Below the pieces are notes generated by a model. The model ran no database searches. It was given only the letters and a program-made list of their open reading frames with translations, and was not told the DNA's origin. The translations under genes and the position numbers were made by a program. This document shows, piece after piece, positions 58,061-64,000 of a stretch of 64,000 nt of DNA (positions within the stretch are counted from its first letter, which is position 1; the number at the start of each line of letters is the position of its first letter). The DNA lies in assembly GCF_029407905.1 (NCBI RefSeq), contig NC_073626.1:86198482-86262481 (forward strand). Reading direction: 5' to 3'. This stretch comes from Bubalus kerabau. Taxonomy: Eukaryota > Chordata > Mammalia > Artiodactyla > Bovidae.

Positions 58061-58779
58061 TTAAATGATTTGTGAATATCCTCATCTAATACATAAGACT
58101 ATAGATACACACAGGTGCATGCATATTGCTTTATGTAAAATATAAAGTCTGTACATCTATATTGTATGAAATATATTTTCAATGCAATATTAAAACATTA
58201 TTTCCATAGCTTTAAATATTAAGCTAGACAGAGACACCCAAGATACCTGTGCTTTAAAAGCTTAGTTGGGGTGAGCAGTGTAAGGAAACAGAAAACTATT
58301 ACTTATACTTAAGGCTAATCTGATGTCTTCCTCATTTTCTGAATGTTCAAATAGGAATCTGGCAAAGATGATTGACAGGAAGAAGTATCCAAATGCAATT
58401 CTTCTGTATTTTCATTGTCTCTGTTCTTGAATTATTGATATTGCCAGTAGTCATTTGCCATGAAAACAAATCAAGGTATATATGGTAAGCACTTCCTTGA
58501 ATGCAACACTTTTGTATTTTAAAAAATGTTTACAGTGTGCCATTTTTATAATTTATCAAAATGGCAAAACTGATGGGAGGAAAAACTACAGCTAAATAAA
58601 AGTGTAGTGCAAATTAAAATCTTAATTCTGTGACTAAAAGCACAAATGCTGTGTGGAAACATGGGGGCGGTGAGAGGCCAGGGAACACCAGCTACTGAGG
58701 GAAGGTAGGAAGATTTCTTTGTATCACTTAGAACGGAAAGCCTCACCTTAAACAGGAAAACCTGATAAGAATTGCTCTA
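58061..58779. other. No gene recognised
   Basis: Unique AT-rich DNA. Confidence 0.4.
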
Positions 58780-59060
58780 CTTAGGTCTCTTTAGGAATAG
58801 TGGAACACACATCAAAAGCTAAGCCATTATACTTCCCAGTGACAATCTTTTTTTTTTTTTTTTCCACACCACCTAATACCAGATCCTTGTTTTGTACAAA
58901 AAAACTTGTGCCAGACTGTAGTATTTTATGACCTACATTATTACCCTCTGGGTAGTCAAATGATGGTGCCAAACTAATTATTGCTTTGTCTAATTTTAAA
59001 TCCAGGTCTATGGAGATTAACAGCTTGCACATTAATTCAAAGCACCAACAGCCCACCTAA
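58780..59060. promoter_or_regulatory. Candidate conserved noncoding element
   Basis: Non-repetitive apart from a T16 run (58848-58863). It holds paired TAAT motifs (AACTAATTATTGC at 58972, TCTAATTTTAAATCC, CACATTAATTC). Function inferred only. Confidence 0.25.
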
Positions 59061-59917
59061 CCTAATGCTGTTTTAAGTGAATTAAAAATCCTGTTTAGGA
59101 AACTTTAATATACTTTAAATGAAGGAAATGTGCATCTATATTTCTATCCAGTATATAAAAACCAAATTCACTTTGCTTATTTTGCTTGCCCAAACATACT
59201 CCAGGGAGGAACTTTTCTTATCTTCAGGCATTACTTCCCTTGAAAATGAAATACCTGCTAAGCTAAAAGCACAGGCTGAGTGGAACTAATTGTAAAGTGG
59301 CAGTGGTGATGGTGGGGAGGGGGAAGTGAAATAATGAGAAGAAAGACTATGTCCAGGTTGAGGAAGAAAAACATTCCATTCCAATGCATTGTACCTTTTT
59401 ATATCTTTGACATTAAATGAATGCCTTTAAACACACTGACATTTTGTAATATTACAAAATGAACGTACAGTATTGAGCAATCAATACAGATAGACCATCT
59501 ATAAAGAAGGCAAGGAAGCATATCACTGGACCCTACAGGAAGGATTGACAGTTTGAGGGACCAGAAAATGATAGTCCATTGCAGTAACTTCCCAGCCCGT
59601 CTCCCTGTTTCCAGTTCTATTAGCTATATCTTCTTAAAGCAGGTCTCAGACCTCATAAATCTCCTGCTTAAAAACCCACCTAGAGCTTCCTGTTACCTAC
59701 CTACTGCAATGCAAACCTCTCATTTAAGGACTGAATGAAGTTCCTCCATAATGCATCCCCCATTCTCAGCCCCATCTTTATTTCCTGCTTTGTGTCTGTA
59801 CAAAGCAAGGGCTCAACCAAACTAAACCAGTTGCCGTTTCCTGCAAAGGAGAACGTAGTTTTGTTCCTTGCTGCCTTTGTGAAGGTAACAGGTCAACTCG
59901 TTAATTTCCTAAATAAA
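59061..59917. other. No gene recognised
   Basis: Unique DNA. Frames of 61-65 aa at 59553-59932 (+) have no domain. Confidence 0.4.
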
Positions 59918-60345
59918 CAGTTTACTCACTAAATGTTTATTGTCACTATTTTAAGCACTGGGGAGAAAAAGAAAAAAAAAACAAAGATGGAAATTACAAT
60001 GATGCCTGCCCTCAAGAAGCTTACAATATAACAGAGGGATCAAATACAAAGATACTTTTAAAATGATGTGATAATGAGAGAAAGAGATACAGAGTCTTTT
60101 CCCAGGGGAAAGATACTGAAGTGCCCCTAGGAAGGCTGGGAAGTCTCCCTTGAAGGAGATAAGAGCTCTGAGTGTCTGCAGGGAGTTAGCGCATAGAAGA
60201 GGAGGGCAAACACGGAGCTCAATAAAAAGCAAGGCACAGAGGGGACAAATGACATGGTGTATGCAAATGACAAGCAGTTTGTTGTGTAGGAAAATAAAGA
60301 TTGAGACTACAAAGGCCAGGAAAACTGACATCTCCTTCATGAAAG
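59918..60345 (+). repeat. L2 LINE 3' region
   Basis: TTACTCACTAAATGTTTATTG, ttaagcactggggagaaa, gatgcctgccctcaagaagc TTACA match the L2 3' region (…GGCACTGGGGATACAGCAGTG…CCTGCCCTCATGGAGCTTACA). Less clear sequence follows (GGAAGTCTCCCTTGAAGGAG, AGGAGGGCAAACACGG). The 133-aa frame on the opposite strand is an accident of this repeat. Confidence 0.65.
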
Positions 60346-62497
60346 AAGCCATATCTTCTGGACAGAACCCCTTTATGAGTCATTAATTATAGTTCAACAT
60401 TCACTTTGAACTATATTTATCTGGGCACATCCATGACATATTAATGTCGGTTTTCTTTTAAATCCTCTGCAATTTTTAGGGCAATGCTTTTAACCACAAT
60501 AAGTGTTCAGTATGTACTTTTCCTAAATGAGATTGAGAATCAGGCAGAAGTCGCAGCAAATATATGAACAGTACCACCATTTAAAGAGTGAATGAAAAAA
60601 AAACATAATTCTCAGGTTATTAGAAGAAAACACTTCTGCAAAACCAAGAAAACATCTCTGGTGAACCTATCACAGGATTTTCCGGTTGTCTCTCCACTGT
60701 AGGGTGAGGTCACAGAAGAGATATACAGACCACTCTAATGCCATTTGACAGTACCTGTATTCAAGTGTAATTCTAACAAATTGAGTAATTTCACAAAAAT
60801 GAGGTCAAGGTCTTCACTTTTTTTTTTTTTTTTTTGAGGAGGGGAATAGTGCATAAGAACTTCTAAGTAGTCTCAGTTGAGGTGCAAATGAAGATCCTTA
60901 AACTGCAATTTTATGGAAACATTAAAAAATTACTGTGTCAGTAATTTGCATTATTGTAAGACACTTCAGATTTTGTGAGCAATATGAAAAAAAAATGTGT
61001 AGGTCTTGTAAATAGCTACTAAATCTTGGAATGTTTTTTGAAACACAGTTTGGAAGAAGATATTACTAGTTTAATGTTTTATTTAAAATAGTCCTTGAGT
61101 TTGAAACTAAAAAGCAGTTTTAAAAGTTGAATTGTGTTGAGCATTTCATAATAAACCATACATTATAGAAACTTATTTTTCTCTGTAAAGCATCTTGTCA
61201 CCTTCTTCTCCTTCATCTTCTCTACACTCTACCCTCATCTTTCCCTTGTTTTCCTCTCCCATCACGTGGGAAAAGCACACCTCTGTGTCTAACCTGGGCC
61301 AAATTCTCCTTAGTCCAGTGCAGACAAACATAGGGGCATCTGTAAAATCCCTTCAGTATCAGCTTATTTTCTTACCCGTTGTTGTTGTTGATATGTGTAG
61401 TGAGACTAAGAACAGGGAAAAGTAAAATAATTTTTCCGTCTGAATGATTTTGAGAGGAAAACACACACAGAGAGACACACACAATTCTGTAAGAAAAAGG
61501 GATACTTTATGTTTACTTTTCTTCTGGTTTTCTTAAAAAGCCCAAGTCAGAATATACTGTGTATTAGAAATTCATCTAAATTTCTACATTTAAAAAGTAA
61601 AAGAAAGAGATAAGCAATGTACATAATGCAGTGGGAAAAACAATTAGCCCAGGTTTTCATTGAATTAACTCTTTCTTTGACTAGCCAATCAGCTTTCTCT
61701 AAAGACTCAATTTCTTATTCTCATGTTACCACAAGAAAAGTTTCATAAAATACAGTATAGAGATAGGTATCAATTATAACCAGAAAATTTAGAATACAAC
61801 TTTAAAAATATAGCTAGAATACAGTGACTATTAAAATGCTATTTAATTGAATCACATATTATAGTTTTATTAAGACAACAAAAATGAAACATTGTGCCAA
61901 TTTTACAACAATAAAAAAAATGAAACTGGAAAAACAAAGCTTCATATTCCTCTGCAAAATGTAATGTAAGAAAAGCAGCCTTTCCCCATACATAAGAAGA
62001 TAGAAAGCTCGAAATAGTGGGATGATGAACTCCACTATGGATTTTATTAGTTGTGCAAATCCCATAATATTTTATTACATAAGCCTTTTTTCCCCCTGGG
62101 AATATATGTAATTTTGAACACTTTGAAAACTCTATGTAAATATAAGCAATGATCTTTTGAATAGTTTCCATTTCTTTGATTCCAAAGTTAATTATGCTCA
62201 TTCATATGGTGAACGATAGATTTTATAATCCATATTTCAAATGAAGAGAATTGGAAAGAGTACTACTTATCTGTGAATGAACTTCTGCTAACCACACTTT
62301 TCCTGCTCCCTTTTAAAAGTAGGACTTAGCTTACTTTAAATACTGAAAATGAATTTAAGTTGATCATCAAAATACATTGTTTTTACTCAGTGGTTATTCC
62401 ATTATTTCTGTTTTATTCAGTGTTTTGGTTTACATGAGGAACTGTAAATTCAGTACTAGGAATTTAGTGTTAAAGGTTGATGAGCTTTGAACTTTTT
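60346..62497. other. No gene recognised; 2.1 kb of unique DNA
   Basis: AT-rich DNA without recognised repeats, apart from a T18 run (60818-60835) and short GTTGTTGTTG and ACACACACAG patches near 61380 and 61460-61480. The 120-aa frame at 62201-61839 (-) has no recognisable domain and an AT-driven composition. Confidence 0.4.
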
Positions 62498-62811
62498 TTA
62501 ACAAACAAGGACAGAAGAGTTTTGCTTGAATTGCACAGAGGGCTTGTCATCGGCATTCTCCACATGGGCAATAACTGAAATTATAAATTCTTCACAGTTG
62601 TTGTTTAATTCATCTGTACTCAATCCAACAGTGACCCATAGATACTTTCCTACACTTATTTCTTTGTGGTGAAATCCAATGGGCAACTTCTCATAATATC
62701 ATTTTCAAAGCTATCTTGTAAATATAACCAAAGGGGCTTCAGTGTTCTCTGTTAATCAGAATAAAGTTCTTCTGTTTTATCTTGAAGCCTATTTTTTTTT
62801 TTTAAATGCAC
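62498..62811 (-). other. Unidentified degenerate coding-like stretch
   Basis: On the - strand a frame without stops runs from 62686 to 62498 (62 codons, with SVGKYLWVTVGLSTDEL near its start and a soluble-protein-like composition). Just upstream another frame continues as RLQDKTEELYSD, one stop, then LKPLWLYLQDSFENDIMRS, before ending in a stop. One frameshift and one stop would link them. No family is recognised. It could be a relic exon, a pseudogene fragment or chance; AT-rich DNA makes such frames less surprising. Confidence 0.2.
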
Positions 62812-62879
62812 AAAAAGGTCAAATCCATTCCAAATAGAGATTTCATTCCCTGGAAGTACTTAGTAAGATTTTGAATCAG

Positions 62880-62900
62880 TTTTTTTTTTTTTTTTTTTTT
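62880..62900. repeat. Poly(T)21 tract
   Basis: An uninterrupted run of 21 T without an adjoining SINE or LINE body that I can recognise. Confidence 0.95.
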
Positions 62901-63119
62901 GTCTTTTAAATTCTGTCATCTGCCTAGATTTAACTAAAGCAATGTTTCTTTCTCATTGTGTTAGTTAAATGTATTCATTCAATAGCTATCTGTTTAAAGG
63001 TAAGAAAATTACAGGACAATGAAATTAATTTCGGACTATACATATGGTATATTTTAAAAGCTGCATTTCATCATCTGGAGAGTTGCAATTTAGTCTATTA
63101 AATCTATAACAGAGAAGTG

Positions 63120-63540
63120 GAGGAAATGTGAATACCGTTTGTTATCAGGAGGGTCAGTCTTAAAAAGTATATTTTCGGTTCCAACCTTCAAAGGTAACAT
63201 TTTCAGCTTGATGGGCTCCCGGTCGAATATTTAATTCGCCTCTTTCGTTCTTAGCTTAGTTGAAATATAGAGGGCCGGGTGTCCACCAGGCCAAAGTATA
63301 AACTTACCATTTATCTATTAAAGTCATATTTAATGAAAACGAAGAGAAATTATTACCTCACTCACTCTCTTTCTCATTACAATTTCTAAAGAACTTTGCC
63401 GGGCACATTATCTCGTAGACATCATGATCAAATGTTATTGTTTGCTTTATTATCTCAGTTGGATGGTTGGCTAGTCTAGAATGAAATAGGTTGAAGGCAA
63501 TACTCGCAGCCTAGAAGTCTGAATGAGGTTCCCATTCAAA
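63120..63540. promoter_or_regulatory. Candidate conserved noncoding element near CpG island
   Basis: Non-repetitive AT-rich DNA with many kept CpGs (TTTTCGGTTCC, CTCCCGGTCGAATATTTAATTCGCC, CTTTCGTTC, GGGCCGGGTG, AACGAAGAG, TTGCCGGGC, TCTCGTAG, ACTCGCAG). It lies a few hundred bases from the CpG-rich right end. The combination suggests constraint and promoter-proximal regulation, but this is inference without an alignment. Confidence 0.4.
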
Positions 63541-63839
63541 TGATCCTGGTTGTTTGGGGGTGGGGCGGGGTGATTAGTAAACCAACTGAGCTTACCCTGC
63601 ATAGTAAGCGTCTGGATGCAGCACATTTACATCTAACAAGAGACCCCAGAAAACGTGTGTGTGTTTCTTAAACCTTATGTTCCGAACAAAAGGCTATCTC
63701 AGCAACAGACAATCAGCACTGCATCGCTCCCTGGGATGCAGCAACACATTCAACTGCACATTTCATTCTTCTTCAGCTCCCAGCACCACAAAGCCCCTAC
63801 TCTCTTCCCACTCCTGGGTCCCCAGATTGCTCCCTAGAA
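63541..63839. other. No gene recognised; GC-box
   Basis: Contains an Sp1-type GGGGCGGGG (63562-63570) and becomes richer in G+C towards the right. A GTGTGTGTG patch lies near 63655. Confidence 0.5.
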
Positions 63840-64000
63840 GGGGGCTGGGAAAGCTTGGCAGGCTAACGTCTATGCCTGCGCACCAGCCGCCCGCACCAGG
63901 GGCCCCCGGGCGCTGCGTTCCCCAGCCCGAGTCGCCTGGGGGAGATAGGGAGGGGAGCCGGAGCAAGGCAGAGTGGACCGCACACCTAGCCACTTCGGAT
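63840..64000. promoter_or_regulatory. Left edge of a probable CpG island
   Basis: About a dozen CpGs in some 140 bp, with high G+C (CACCAGCCGCCCGCACC, GGGGCCCCCGGGCGCTGCG, CCCGAGTCGCCTGGG, GAGCCGGAGC). This is unlike anything else in the window, and the run reaches the right border. CpG islands usually mark a promoter, so a gene start probably lies at or beyond 64.0 kb. A 76-aa frame on the - strand (63993-63763) crosses it without a recognised domain. Direction and identity of the gene cannot be told. Confidence 0.6.

Noticed and set aside
59951..60352. 133-codon minus-strand frame rich in hydrophobic residues, as a membrane protein
   Set aside because: It lies antisense to an L2 3' region; the leucine/phenylalanine content comes from the A-rich repeat strand.
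61839..62201. 120-codon minus-strand frame as a small gene
   Set aside because: AT-driven composition, no domain, no upstream promoter or splice evidence.
1..64000. CRISPR arrays, operons or prokaryotic defence systems
   Set aside because: Repeat content is purely mammalian; no regularly spaced short repeats and no bacterial-style gene clusters were seen.

Overview
The window is nuclear DNA from a ruminant (Pecora; cattle-like, species not resolvable by eye). The evidence is the repeat content: seven BovB (RTE-type) LINE copies and more than twenty ruminant SINEs (Bov-tA with a tRNA-Glu-type head, and Bov-A2 dimers) lie among older mammalian MIR, L2, L1, MaLR and Tigger remnants. No intact host protein-coding gene, tRNA, rRNA or CRISPR array could be supported. 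Most longer open frames are antisense shadows or decayed BovB/L1 frames. In the strand field, + means that the BovB 3' end, the SINE tRNA head or the MIR/L2 consensus reads left to right.

Layout. 1-18.9 kb is dense in repeats. BovB copies lie at 0.47-2.23, 4.70-6.43 and 16.15-17.22 kb, and a 2.2-kb antisense L1 lies at 12.56-14.79 kb. A four-level nest sits at 7.9-9.64 kb: a MIR split by a Tigger-like DNA transposon, which was hit by three SINEs, one of which was itself hit by a fourth. 19-26.3 kb is mostly unique AT-rich DNA with scattered SINEs and one ruminant LTR remnant. 26.3-32.5 kb has no ruminant SINE or LINE that I recognise, and holds two stretches that look like conserved noncoding DNA. 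32.5-36.4 kb holds the longest BovB copy (endonuclease plus reverse transcriptase remnants, + strand) facing a 536-bp BovB 3' fragment on the - strand with a perfect 11-bp target-site duplication. 36.4-57 kb is mixed: SINEs, MIRs, an old LTR, a second DNA transposon, a possible retrocopy and two more BovB copies. 57-64 kb has no ruminant SINE at all, carries several regulatory-looking stretches, and ends in a CpG-rich segment (about 63.84-64.0 kb) that may be the edge of a CpG island of a gene to the right.

No genes work together here in the sense of a pathway. The window is best read as a gene-poor intergenic or intronic interval beside a CpG-island promoter. I found no evidence of a new biological system. 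The points most worth checking are the nested insertion history, the SINE-free blocks with candidate conserved elements, the CpG-island edge, and three short coding-like or retrocopy-like stretches I could not identify.
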